A DNA stretch of 64,000 nt from Faecalicatena sp. Marseille-Q4148 (GTDB lineage: Bacteria > Bacillota > Clostridia > Lachnospirales > Lachnospiraceae), in contig CP073692.1 of assembly GCA_018228665.1 (NCBI GenBank), positions 1,438,046 through 1,502,045 of the forward strand. The letters are read 5' to 3'. Below, in pieces: positions 28,137-36,016 of the stretch. A model generated the notes under the pieces. The model made no database searches, was not told the DNA's origin, and saw only the letters and a program-made list of their open reading frames with translations. The position numbers and the translations under genes were made by a program. Each line of letters starts with the position of its first letter. Positions within the stretch are counted from its first letter, which is position 1.

Positions 28137-29495
28137 CTATTCATTTTCCGGATAAATTCCGGATAATTCACTCACTTCATTGCTGATTGATTGAACAATA
28201 TCAGATGGCACATAATTTTCTTCATCAAAAAGGAATCGATGAAGTTGAGTCACATTATTTGCAATGCCAACAGGAATCACATAAGATGCCTTATCTCCTG
28301 CAATCTTATCTGTTCCTGCAACTTCAAATGGAAATCCTTTCATTTCTCCGATTTTATAAGACAATGCATTTGTCGCCATACCAAGCAGCTGCGCTTGAGA
28401 AAAACTTGTAGAAATCTGTGGAAGTACTTTATCAAGCAATTTATTCAATGTCAGAAGATTTGCTTTCTGAGCTTTCTCTGCCATCTTTTGCAGAACAAGT
28501 CTCTGACGCTCTGCACGCTTATAATCTCCTCCATCTGTATAGCGGATTCTTGAGTAGGAAACAGCCTGCACTCCATTCAGCTTCTGAAGTCCTGCCTCTT
28601 CAACTTCCTGCACCGCCTGTCCCACAACTTCTGCCGTCTCTACCTGGTAATTATTCATATGTATTCGTTCTTCTTCTGTCAGCTCAATTTCAATTCCTCC
28701 AAGTGCATCGATAATGTCTACAAGTGAATTAAAGTTAACACTGATATAGTTCTGAATATCCAAATCCAGATTTCGATTCATCAATGCAATTGCTGCCTGT
28801 GGACCGCCTCTTGCATATGCGCTGTTGGCCTTTGCAAACTCGCCATCCTCCTGTTTCAAAAGTGTATCACGATAGACAGAAATAATCTTAACCTCATCAG
28901 TCTTATTATTAATGCTTGCCACCATCATACAGTCGCTTCGAACACCGCCATCGATCTCCCCATCTCTTGAATCCAGCCCAAACAGCGCTATATTGGTATA
29001 TGGACCTGTATCACGGTACACTTCCAATTTTCCTTTATCCAGCTTTGTATAATCTATTTTGTCAAGCTTCATCACTCCATATGCAACAACACAGAGCACT
29101 GCCAGAATTACAAGTTCAGACACAAGAAGTATGATCCGTTTTCGCTTGCGTTTCCTGCGCAGCTCTTCTTTCTGCCTGCGTACCTCCTTCTTAGATGGAC
29201 GCCTGCGTTCTCCGTAATCTTCTGGCTCTCTTCTGACTGCGCTTCGCTCTTCATAACTCCTCCGGTCCTCTGACCTCCTCCGCTCATTTCTCCGCCGGAT
29301 TTCTTCTCGTCTTCTGCGCTCTTCTGCACTCATACGCTCTTCCGGTCTTCTTCGTTCCGGATTCTGTCTTCTTCCTTCCGGCCTGCTCTGGCTGTCATAC
29401 TGCCGCCTGCTCTCCTGCCTTCTATATTCATCGCTGCGCCGCCTGTCATCCGGCCGACGCCTTCTGTCTCTCTCAGAATTTCGTCGATCTGTCAT
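28137..29495 (-). CDS. LytR-CpsA-Psr (LCP) family ligase with long Arg-rich cytoplasmic tail
   Basis: 452 residues. The first about 120 residues are an extreme Arg/Glu/Ser/Tyr low-complexity region (ERDRRRRPDDRRRSDEYRR, EERRRREEIRRRNERRRSE), strongly basic and cytoplasmic; one helix follows (about 122-145, IILLVSELVILAVLCVVAYG), then an LCP domain (about 165-390: IALFGLDSRDGEI, GVRSDCMMVASIN, ISVYRDTLLKQ, YISVNFNSLVDIIDALGGIE, KLNGVQAVSYSRIRY, RAERQRLVLQKM). It lies two bases after the GT2 gene, in the same unit as the priming sugar transferase, so it probably ligates this locus's polysaccharide to the wall. It lacks the acidic C-terminal tail of its neighbour. Confidence 0.93.
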   Translation of the reverse strand: MTDRRNSERDRRRRPDDRRRSDEYRRQESRRQYDSQSRPEGRRQNPERRRPEERMSAEERRRREEIRRRNERRRSEDRRSYEERSAVRREPEDYGERRRPSKKEVRRQKEELRRKRKRKRIILLVSELVILAVLCVVAYGVMKLDKIDYTKLDKGKLEVYRDTGPYTNIALFGLDSRDGEIDGGVRSDCMMVASINNKTDEVKIISVYRDTLLKQEDGEFAKANSAYARGGPQAAIALMNRNLDLDIQNYISVNFNSLVDIIDALGGIEIELTEEERIHMNNYQVETAEVVGQAVQEVEEAGLQKLNGVQAVSYSRIRYTDGGDYKRAERQRLVLQKMAEKAQKANLLTLNKLLDKVLPQISTSFSQAQLLGMATNALSYKIGEMKGFPFEVAGTDKIAGDKASYVIPVGIANNVTQLHRFLFDEENYVPSDIVQSISNEVSELSGIYPENE

Positions 29496-29497
29496 AT

Positions 29498-30280
29498 TTA
29501 TACTCCTTTATGTTTTCCTCTTTGCCTGCCACAGACTTTCTCCCGTATCATCCGCGTCACAAAACAACTTACAAATACGATCCGATTACGAATCATCTTA
29601 AAGATTCCATAATGCTTCATATCGGATTGATTCTCTCCATGCCTTCGATACAGTAATAAAGGCTTCCTGTAGAAACAGGACTCGCCAAACAGTGCATCTC
29701 CCAGTACTCCGATCCACTGATCATGCATCTCAATCCGGGACGGAATCGGAATAACCGTTTCAAGAAGTTCCCTCCGAAATGCCATGCAGCATCCGATATA
29801 GCTGTTTTTCACAATATTTTTCACAACTCCTGCTCCTGCATTTCGAAAATCAAAAAAAGAATCCATCATAAATTCTTCAGGGTTTTCTCCGGCAAATACA
29901 TGGGCATCGTGGATCACTACCATACAATGCTTTTCCCTAAAACAATTCAGAACGGTTTCCACCTTTGTATCTATCCATATATCGTCCTGATCTGCCAGAA
30001 ATATATATTTCCCTCTGGTGTGCAAAAGCGCGTGTTCTACATTCTTCTTAACGCCTTTTCCCGGTCCGCTTATCAGACGTATTCTGGAATCTGTCTTCTG
30101 AAAAGAACGAATCAAATCAATTGTTCCGTCGTTTGATCCGTCATCCGAAATTACAACTTCATCTTCTTCGCCAAGCTGATTCAAAATCGAAACCAGCTGC
30201 TGTTCCAGATAACGCACTCCATTATAAGTCACAACAGCAACCGAAATGCGGATTTGATCTACCACAGCTTCCACCCCCAT
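29498..30280 (-). CDS. glycosyltransferase family 2
   Basis: About 260 residues, GT-A fold: ISVAVVTYNGVRYLEQQLVSI, VVISDDGSNDGTIDLIRSF (UDP/dTDP-sugar binding DDG), YIFLADQDDIWIDTKVE (DxD-type DQDD metal site) and MEMHDQWIGVLGDALFGE written here as EMHDQWIGVLGDAL, as in rhamnosyltransferases of rhamnan and O-antigen clusters. The start is uncertain: ATG 30280 (22-base overlap with the upstream GT2) lacks a good ribosome site, while a GTG at 30265 follows GGGGGTGG. A longer open frame upstream overlaps the neighbour and is rejected. The acceptor and sugar are unknown; rhamnose is plausible. Confidence 0.88.
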   Translation of the reverse strand: MGVEAVVDQIRISVAVVTYNGVRYLEQQLVSILNQLGEEDEVVISDDGSNDGTIDLIRSFQKTDSRIRLISGPGKGVKKNVEHALLHTRGKYIFLADQDDIWIDTKVETVLNCFREKHCMVVIHDAHVFAGENPEEFMMDSFFDFRNAGAGVVKNIVKNSYIGCCMAFRRELLETVIPIPSRIEMHDQWIGVLGDALFGESCFYRKPLLLYRRHGENQSDMKHYGIFKMIRNRIVFVSCFVTRMIREKVCGRQRGKHKGV

Positions 30281-31023
30281 TTGTGAAAATATTTCATCAT
30301 TGAAATCACATGACAGAGCAGAAGCTTCATATCTTTGTGCGATCCCTTCTCCCAGCGGTGAATCACGGTTGTATCCGGGCAATAAACAAGACGCTTTTCC
30401 TGCCTTACCCGGCGACACAAATCTGCATCTTCCATGTACATAAAATACCGCGGGTCAAATCCCCCAAGCCTGCAAAACAATTCTGTACGAATAAACAAAA
30501 AACTTCCCTGCGCAAACGGCACCTCAAAAGCTTTTGTATAATCCATTTCCTGCATCGTATGGTATCGCTGCCTTTTCCTGAAACACCTCGGCAAAAACAT
30601 CCGGATTCCCATATCCGCCACCGTAAGTTCTCTCCGGTACGCATCCTGACGCATTCCTTGTTCGTCCACCATTCTTGGCACAGCCATTCCAATCGTCTCA
30701 TCCTTCATAAATTCAAGAAGAATCGAAAACGTATCTTCTTTCAAAAGAATATCCGGATTCACAATTGCATGGAACCTTGACTCCAGATTCGGAAGCACAT
30801 AATTATGTCCGCCTCCAAATCCGAGGTTCTCTCCTGTTCGCATGTAGATTACATCTGAAAATTCCCGGGACAAATCTGCAAGCGTATTCGTCTGAATGCT
30901 GTTATCAATAATATAAATCTGTTTGGATATAGTCACAGCGGTATGCTCCTCAATGGAACATACCGCATTTCTCACATCCGTCTCGTTATGATAAGCTACA
31001 ATTGCAATTGAAATATCTATCAT
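30259..31023 (-). CDS. glycosyltransferase family 2 (rhamnosyltransferase-like)
   Basis: 254 residues; N-terminal IDISIAIVAYHNETDVRNAV, RTGENLGFGGGHNYVLP (typical of WbbL/RgpA-B-like GT2), FHAIVNPDILLKEDTF (NPD metal site) and MYMEDADLCRRVRQEKR (ED motif, catalytic base). This motif set is that of dTDP-rhamnosyl transferases such as WbbL, so rhamnose is a reasonable inference given rfbC and rfbD nearby. ATG 31023 overlaps the stop of the sugar transferase gene (ATGA, 31020-31023), with AAAGGA upstream. Confidence 0.88.
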   Translation of the reverse strand: MIDISIAIVAYHNETDVRNAVCSIEEHTAVTISKQIYIIDNSIQTNTLADLSREFSDVIYMRTGENLGFGGGHNYVLPNLESRFHAIVNPDILLKEDTFSILLEFMKDETIGMAVPRMVDEQGMRQDAYRRELTVADMGIRMFLPRCFRKRQRYHTMQEMDYTKAFEVPFAQGSFLFIRTELFCRLGGFDPRYFMYMEDADLCRRVRQEKRLVYCPDTTVIHRWEKGSHKDMKLLLCHVISMMKYFHKWGWKLW

Positions 31024-32435
31024 GATGATCCTTTTCCTGTCAGCACTACAAGGACTGTACGGAACAAAATCCGCATATCCATTCCCAGTGACCAATTGGA
31101 TATATACTGGGTATCCAGTGCCACAATCTTTTCAAAATCTTTAATATCGCTCCGTCCACTGACCTGCCACATTCCGGTAAGTCCCGGTCTGATGCCAAGC
31201 CTTGCTTTATGATGAAGCTCATACTGTTTAAACTCTTCCACTGTCGGCGGTCTTGTCCCGACAAGGCTCATATCCCCTTTCAGCACATTCCAGAACTGCG
31301 GAAGTTCATCGATGGAATATTTACGCATAAATTTTCCGATGCCAAAGATGCGGGGATCATTCTCCATCTTGAACATGAGCCCTTTCATCTCGTTTTGTGC
31401 CATAAGGTCTTTCTTCATTGCATCTGCTCCAACGACCATCGTGCGGAATTTGTAAAACTTAAACTGACGTCCATTCTTTCCGACGCGTATCTGTGAATAG
31501 AAGATTGGTCCCGGAGACTGAATCTTAACAATCGGTGCAAAAATCAGAAAGGCAATTCCTGTAATGAAAAGTCCGACAAGACTTCCAACAATATCCATCG
31601 CCCGCTTTAAAAACAGCTGTCTCGTAGTCGCAATCTTCATACTGGAGGTCAAGACCATGTATCTTCCATAATGCTCTACCATCTTATTTGGCATCAGCTG
31701 TGATTCTCGCACAAGACTGAAATGAACTGTCAGTCCAAGTTCGATCAGCTCATTTGCCAAAGCCTCGCTGCCTTCCCTTGTATCTCCATGAATAAAAATC
31801 TCATCTACCACATTGAGACGGACATACTCAAGAAAGGTATCTGCCGCCGCAACAACAGGCACTCCGTACACTTCTTCACCGGTCTTGTCCACATCCAGAA
31901 GCACCACGCCTGCTACTTCAAATTCTTTATAGCGATTATCTCTAAAATCAGAAACACATTCCAGAGCATATCTCTCTTCTGTAATAATGATCATTTTAGA
32001 AAATTTCTTTCTGTGGATCATGTATTGTCTTACAATAATCTTCAAAATACATCTTCCAAAATATTCCACAAAGATAGATGCTGCCCAGAATACAAGAATA
32101 ACCTGGCGAGAATAAATCTCCGATTGCTTTGTTACCCACAGATAAACGGTAATCCCAAGAAAGATCGCTGTACAGTGCATAACAACCGCTTTTAGCTCCT
32201 GAACCCGATTCCTGCGCAGAATCCCGGTATAAGCCTCTGTAAAAAATACAATCGAAAGATCTAACAACAGCAATACAAGTGCAAGCCTGTCATAGTAATC
32301 CTGAATGACCGGAAAACGAAACATCTTATCCACACGAATCATATATGAAATATAAAATGTAATTTCCAGACAGAGCGCATCTAACAGCAAAAAGTCAAGA
32401 TGCTTTACCCAGCTTTTTTTATTCTTCTTGTACAT
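31020..32435 (-). CDS. polyprenyl-phosphate sugar-1-phosphate transferase (priming glycosyltransferase)
   Basis: 471 residues: five N-terminal hydrophobic segments in the first 290 residues, a CoA-binding-like/Rossmann domain (about 120-260), then the bacterial sugar transferase catalytic domain (about 270-470). Catalytic features: KRAMDIVGSLVGLF membrane re-entrant helix, FYSQIRVGKNGRQFKFYKFR, RKYSIDELPQFWNVLKGDMS (the DE pair) and LVGTRPPTVEEF, RPGLTGMWQVSGRSD. It starts lipid-linked glycan synthesis by moving hexose-1-phosphate to undecaprenyl phosphate (WbaP/CpsE family). It has its own promoter and heads GT2-GT2-LCP. Confidence 0.94.
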   Translation of the reverse strand: MYKKNKKSWVKHLDFLLLDALCLEITFYISYMIRVDKMFRFPVIQDYYDRLALVLLLLDLSIVFFTEAYTGILRRNRVQELKAVVMHCTAIFLGITVYLWVTKQSEIYSRQVILVFWAASIFVEYFGRCILKIIVRQYMIHRKKFSKMIIITEERYALECVSDFRDNRYKEFEVAGVVLLDVDKTGEEVYGVPVVAAADTFLEYVRLNVVDEIFIHGDTREGSEALANELIELGLTVHFSLVRESQLMPNKMVEHYGRYMVLTSSMKIATTRQLFLKRAMDIVGSLVGLFITGIAFLIFAPIVKIQSPGPIFYSQIRVGKNGRQFKFYKFRTMVVGADAMKKDLMAQNEMKGLMFKMENDPRIFGIGKFMRKYSIDELPQFWNVLKGDMSLVGTRPPTVEEFKQYELHHKARLGIRPGLTGMWQVSGRSDIKDFEKIVALDTQYISNWSLGMDMRILFRTVLVVLTGKGSS

Positions 32436-32467
32436 AATATAATTCCTTTACCTAAAATGACTGTTCT

Positions 32468-32496
32468 ATCATATAACAGGAGTTTCTGAAACTCAA
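32468..32496 (-). promoter_or_regulatory. promoter of the priming-transferase unit, with palindrome in the spacer
   Basis: Minus strand TTGAGT (32491-32496), 17 bases, TATGAT (32468-32473). A perfect 15-bp palindrome GAGTTTC-T/A-GAAACTC (32480-32494) covers part of the -35 and the spacer, suggesting regulator control. Confidence 0.5.
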
Positions 32497-32589
32497 TATT
32501 TTTTGTCTTAAATTTTCCTTAATCTGCCCAAACTGCTTCAAAAATATGCACAAATTTAGGATAAACTTTTTTTATTATACCATTGAATG

Positions 32590-32626
32590 AAAAAAAGGGC
32601 AAGTTTTTAACAAAACCCGCCCTTTT
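32590..32626 (-). terminator. terminator after the tandem GT2 gene
   Basis: Minus strand AAAAGGGC...GCCCTTTT stem with inner GGTTTT/AAAAACT pairing and GTT loop, followed by TTTTTTT. It lies 15 bases past the end of the 615-residue GT gene and isolates the priming-transferase unit. Confidence 0.85.
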
Positions 32627-32640
32627 CGCACATTTTTAAT

Positions 32641-34488
32641 CTATGACTTTCTGTCGTTATTCTTCAAAGAATAATCACATTTTATCAACGAAAAATTCAC
32701 ATTGTAATAGGGATCTCCCTGCTCAAGAATCTGACTCCAACGCTTTTTCATGTAATCAATCTCACCCTGAAAGCGTTTCAGCTTTTCTTTCGTGTCTTCT
32801 TTTCCCCGTGTTTTTGATTCATAGTGATATAACTCTGCATTCGGATTATATACAATAAGATATCCTGCTTTTCGAATTTTCAAACAGAAGTCTACATCAT
32901 TAAATGCCACTGCCAGATCTTCCTCGAATCCCTTTACCTTCTCAAATGCATGACGCTCCACCATCATACATGCCGCCGTCACCGCGCTTAAATCCTGCTG
33001 AATCGATGCTTTGTGAAGATATCCTGTAAAGCTTCTCGACATACCGGTAAACATATTCCCAGCAATTCCGCCGATCCCAATAACAATTCCTGCATGCTGA
33101 ATCGTATTGTCCGGATAGTAAAGCTTCGCCCCTACAACTCCGACATGTTTTCTCTGACAATGAGACAGCATTTCCGTCATCCAGTCACTGTTGATCACTT
33201 CCACATCATTATTCAGGAAGAGCAGATAATCTCCTGTGGCATGCCGTACACCAAAGTTATTGATTGCCGAATAATTAAACTCTCGATCCCAATAAATTAC
33301 CTTCAGCCAGTCACGCTCAATTTTCTTATAAAACTCAAATGTTTCGCTCTTTTCACTATTATTTTCTACAACAATAATCTCATAGTTTTTATAATCTGTT
33401 TTTTCCCGAATGGAATGGATACATTTCTCAAGAGATGCAATTTCATCTTTGTTCGGGATAATAATTGACACCTTCGGATTTCCGATCACCGGATATTTTA
33501 CCCGATAAAATCCAAGATCTTTTGTATGGCTGACCTCGCCCTTTTCTCCCACTCGTTTTAAGTGTTCTTCAATCGCTCTCTTTCCCGCATCAAATGCATA
33601 CATTTTACTTGCCGGATTGTCCGCAGTAGAAGCCTTATGGGTTCTCCAGTGGTAAAGAATTTTCGGTACATGGTAGATACCTCTCGCCTTCTCTGTACAG
33701 CGGAAGATCAGATCGTAATCCTGCGCACCATTGAATTCCGGATGAAATCCGCCAATCTCATTCACGATTTCCCGTTTTGCCACAAAAAAGTGACAGATAT
33801 AGTTGTTGGAACGCAAAAGATCTTCGCTAAAATCCGGTTTAAAATGCGGTTGGAAATGTTCTTTCAAATCTGCGGTTACCTTGTCTTCATCTGTATAGAT
33901 AACATCCGCATCTTCCTTATTATTAATCACTTTCACAATCTCATAAAGTGCATTTGGCGACAGCAGATCATCATGATCCAGAAGCGCTACATACTCTCCG
34001 GATGCAATCGACAGCGCTTTATTCGTATTCTGAGAGATTCCTTCATTTTCCGGAACATTAATCACTTTCAGGCGTTTTGTTTTCTCCTGATAATGTTCCA
34101 GCACCTCGATTACTCCCTTATTATCTACGCTGGCATTTGCAATACAAAGCTCCCAGTTATGGTAGGTCTGTGTCCCGACAGATCTTAACAACTGAATAAG
34201 GAATTCCCGTGGAGTATTATAGACCGGAACAAGGATACTGATCAAAGGTTCTTTCGCAAAATGTTCTTTACGCTGTTTTGCAAGCTCTTCTTCAGATGCC
34301 TTATGATTCTCATACCATTTCCCATAATCTGCTGCTTCTGCCTGGAAACGCTCTTTCATTCGAAACCAGAATTCTTTCAGTCCATAATGTCTCAAATACA
34401 GCAGTCCCTTTTTTATATTATAAATAGAAAGCTTCCGAAGCACTTTCATCCAAGCAATCCGGTATTCCGGTTTTTTCTTATCACTCAT
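32641..34488 (-). CDS. tandem-domain glycosyltransferase (GT2 x2)
   Basis: 615 residues with two GT2 modules. The first (about 80-330) has ISILVPVYNTPREFLIQLLR, YVALLDHDDLLSPNALYEI (DHDD) and FNGAQDYDLIFRCTEKA; the second (about 340-600) has VSIIIPNKDEIASLEKCIHS, REFNYSAINNFGVRHATGDY, YLLFLNNDVEVINSDW (NND) and LAVAFNDVDFCLKIRKAGY. Such RgpF/WbbL-like bifunctional enzymes usually add two sugars of a repeat. An N-terminal helical region (1-75) precedes. Start ATG 34488 has AAGGA 9 bases upstream; the longer frame overlaps the GerMN gene. Closely related in domain plan and sequence to the 812-residue enzyme at 36017-38455. Confidence 0.9.
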   Translation of the reverse strand: MSDKKKPEYRIAWMKVLRKLSIYNIKKGLLYLRHYGLKEFWFRMKERFQAEAADYGKWYENHKASEEELAKQRKEHFAKEPLISILVPVYNTPREFLIQLLRSVGTQTYHNWELCIANASVDNKGVIEVLEHYQEKTKRLKVINVPENEGISQNTNKALSIASGEYVALLDHDDLLSPNALYEIVKVINNKEDADVIYTDEDKVTADLKEHFQPHFKPDFSEDLLRSNNYICHFFVAKREIVNEIGGFHPEFNGAQDYDLIFRCTEKARGIYHVPKILYHWRTHKASTADNPASKMYAFDAGKRAIEEHLKRVGEKGEVSHTKDLGFYRVKYPVIGNPKVSIIIPNKDEIASLEKCIHSIREKTDYKNYEIIVVENNSEKSETFEFYKKIERDWLKVIYWDREFNYSAINNFGVRHATGDYLLFLNNDVEVINSDWMTEMLSHCQRKHVGVVGAKLYYPDNTIQHAGIVIGIGGIAGNMFTGMSRSFTGYLHKASIQQDLSAVTAACMMVERHAFEKVKGFEEDLAVAFNDVDFCLKIRKAGYLIVYNPNAELYHYESKTRGKEDTKEKLKRFQGEIDYMKKRWSQILEQGDPYYNVNFSLIKCDYSLKNNDRKS

Positions 34489-34513
34489 ATTAACAGTCCT
34501 TACCTTATCCTCA

Positions 34514-35149
34514 TTATCTTGCTGATTCCATAAATTCCTGGTAACCATCATACTCTGCATGTCCTGTCGTCAGCATATTTCCATCAACAGTAATTTTGAT
34601 ACCATCACACACATATGCCTTCAAAAAGGTATTGCAGACACTTCCCATCGTCAGCATTTCTCCACTTGTCCCCTGACTTCCAAGATACTCTGCAAAATTC
34701 CCTGACAGATCCACATCCAAAAGTCGTTTTCCGCCTTCTTCTTTCAACTTACAGCTGTTTGCAGCAATATCTTCCGGAATTACATTCTTGTATGCAAGTT
34801 CATTCAAAATATTCGCTGCTGTCAAGTCCGGAATAACTGCCAATGTTGTGACAAATTCTGTGGCATCTTCATTGCTGCTGTACACTTCTATCTCACGCTG
34901 ATTTTCTGTTTCTTCCCGCAGTTCTTCTTCTGTTTTTTCCTCGTCTGCTCCCGCATCATCCTGTGAAGTTTTATCTTCTGACGGTTCTTCCTCTTTTCCT
35001 GCAGTCTTATCCTGTTCTTCTGTTCCCTGCTGCTCCTGAACTTGTGCATCAGTTCCTGCACCGGTACCCTGTTCCCCGCATGCAGTCAGCGCAAGAACCA
35101 ACACAATCGCAGCAACTGTTCCAATACGCCTCTTCAGAGCACACCTCAT
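34514..35149 (-). CDS. GerMN-domain lipoprotein
   Basis: 211 residues: signal peptide with lipobox LTAC (Cys 24), an acidic, Glu/Asp/Gln/Lys-rich linker (about 25-85), then a GerMN-like domain (about 95-205; FVTTLAVIPDLTAANILNEL, LLDVDLSGNFAEYLGSQG, ICNTFLK-type block TMGSVCNTFLKAYVCDG, ITVDGNMLTTGHAEYDG). GerM-type proteins act in sporulation/germination or wall assembly in Bacillus. Its position between rfbD and the GT2 gene, with 4-base and 25-base gaps, is unexpected; a role in wall-polymer assembly is only inference. The ribosome site (GATAGAGAA) is weak. Confidence 0.82.
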   Translation of the reverse strand: MRCALKRRIGTVAAIVLVLALTACGEQGTGAGTDAQVQEQQGTEEQDKTAGKEEEPSEDKTSQDDAGADEEKTEEELREETENQREIEVYSSNEDATEFVTTLAVIPDLTAANILNELAYKNVIPEDIAANSCKLKEEGGKRLLDVDLSGNFAEYLGSQGTSGEMLTMGSVCNTFLKAYVCDGIKITVDGNMLTTGHAEYDGYQEFMESAR

Positions 35150-35153
35150 TTCT

Positions 35154-35996
35154 CTATCGGATCACTTCCAGATAGCGCTTCAGAGCATCCTGCCATGACG
35201 GCAGCCGCTCAAATCCATTCTCACTTAGTTTCTCTTTGCTCATACGGCTATTGTGCGGTCTCTTTGCCTTTGCAGGAAATTCATCGCTCGTAACCGGATG
35301 TACCTTCACATTCATGCCTGCCTGTCTGAAAATCTCACAGGCAAATTCATACCAGGAACAAAAGCCTTCATTTGTAGCATGATATCTTCCGTATTTCTCT
35401 GTCTCTACCATATCTACGATCAGTCTTGCAAGATCATATGTGTATGTCGGTGAGCCGATCTGATCATTTACAACGCTAACCTCATCCCGTGTTTCCCCAA
35501 GTTTCAGCATTGTCTTAATAAAGTTTTTTCCGTTCACACCAAATACCCATGCGATTCGGATAATAAAGTATTTCTCGAGATTTTCTTCTACCGCGAGTTC
35601 ACCTTCATATTTTCCAATTCCATATGCATTCAGTGGATCACGTCTGTCATCCGGCTCCCACGGACGTTCGCCTTCTCCATCAAACACATAGTCTGTACTA
35701 ATGTACACCATCTTCAGGTCAAGTTTCTTACATACCTTCGCAATATTTTCTGTTCCGGCTGCATTTACCTTGCGGCAAAGTTCAAGATTGTCCTCGGCAG
35801 CATCTACTGCTGTATATGCTGCACAGTGAATAACCGCTTCTACATCTGCTTCTGTAATTACACGATCAACAGCTTCTGCATCTGTAATATCCATTTCATC
35901 AATGTCAACACCAATCGCTGTATGTCCTCTTTTTTCCAGCTCGTTCACTACATCGTAGCCAAGCTGTCCTTTTACACCTGTTACTAAAATTCTCAT
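35154..35996 (-). CDS. rfbD: dTDP-4-dehydrorhamnose reductase
   Basis: 280-residue SDR-family RmlD: N-terminal NADPH fold ILVTGVKGQLGYDVVNEL, AAYTAVDAAEDNLELC, catalytic YISTDYVFDGEG and YGIGKYEGELAVEE (Tyr/Lys pair), C-terminal RPHNSRMSKEKLSENG. It makes dTDP-L-rhamnose, the last step. rfbC is at 40632 in the same unit, but rfbA and rfbB are absent from the window. Start has AAGGAAA upstream. Confidence 0.95.
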   Translation of the reverse strand: MRILVTGVKGQLGYDVVNELEKRGHTAIGVDIDEMDITDAEAVDRVITEADVEAVIHCAAYTAVDAAEDNLELCRKVNAAGTENIAKVCKKLDLKMVYISTDYVFDGEGERPWEPDDRRDPLNAYGIGKYEGELAVEENLEKYFIIRIAWVFGVNGKNFIKTMLKLGETRDEVSVVNDQIGSPTYTYDLARLIVDMVETEKYGRYHATNEGFCSWYEFACEIFRQAGMNVKVHPVTSDEFPAKAKRPHNSRMSKEKLSENGFERLPSWQDALKRYLEVIR

Positions 35997-36016
35997 AATG
36001 GTTTCCTTTCTGGTTG

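Noticed and set aside
28137..29495. Arg-rich N-terminus of the LCP protein as a frameshift artefact
   Set aside because: The frame is open without breaks from the AAGGAG-started ATG into the membrane helix and LCP domain, and similar basic tails occur on other LCP proteins.
33562..34188. 208-codon open frame antisense to the tandem GT2 gene
   Set aside because: Fully covered by a gene with clear GT2 motifs; no ribosome site and no homology that I can see.
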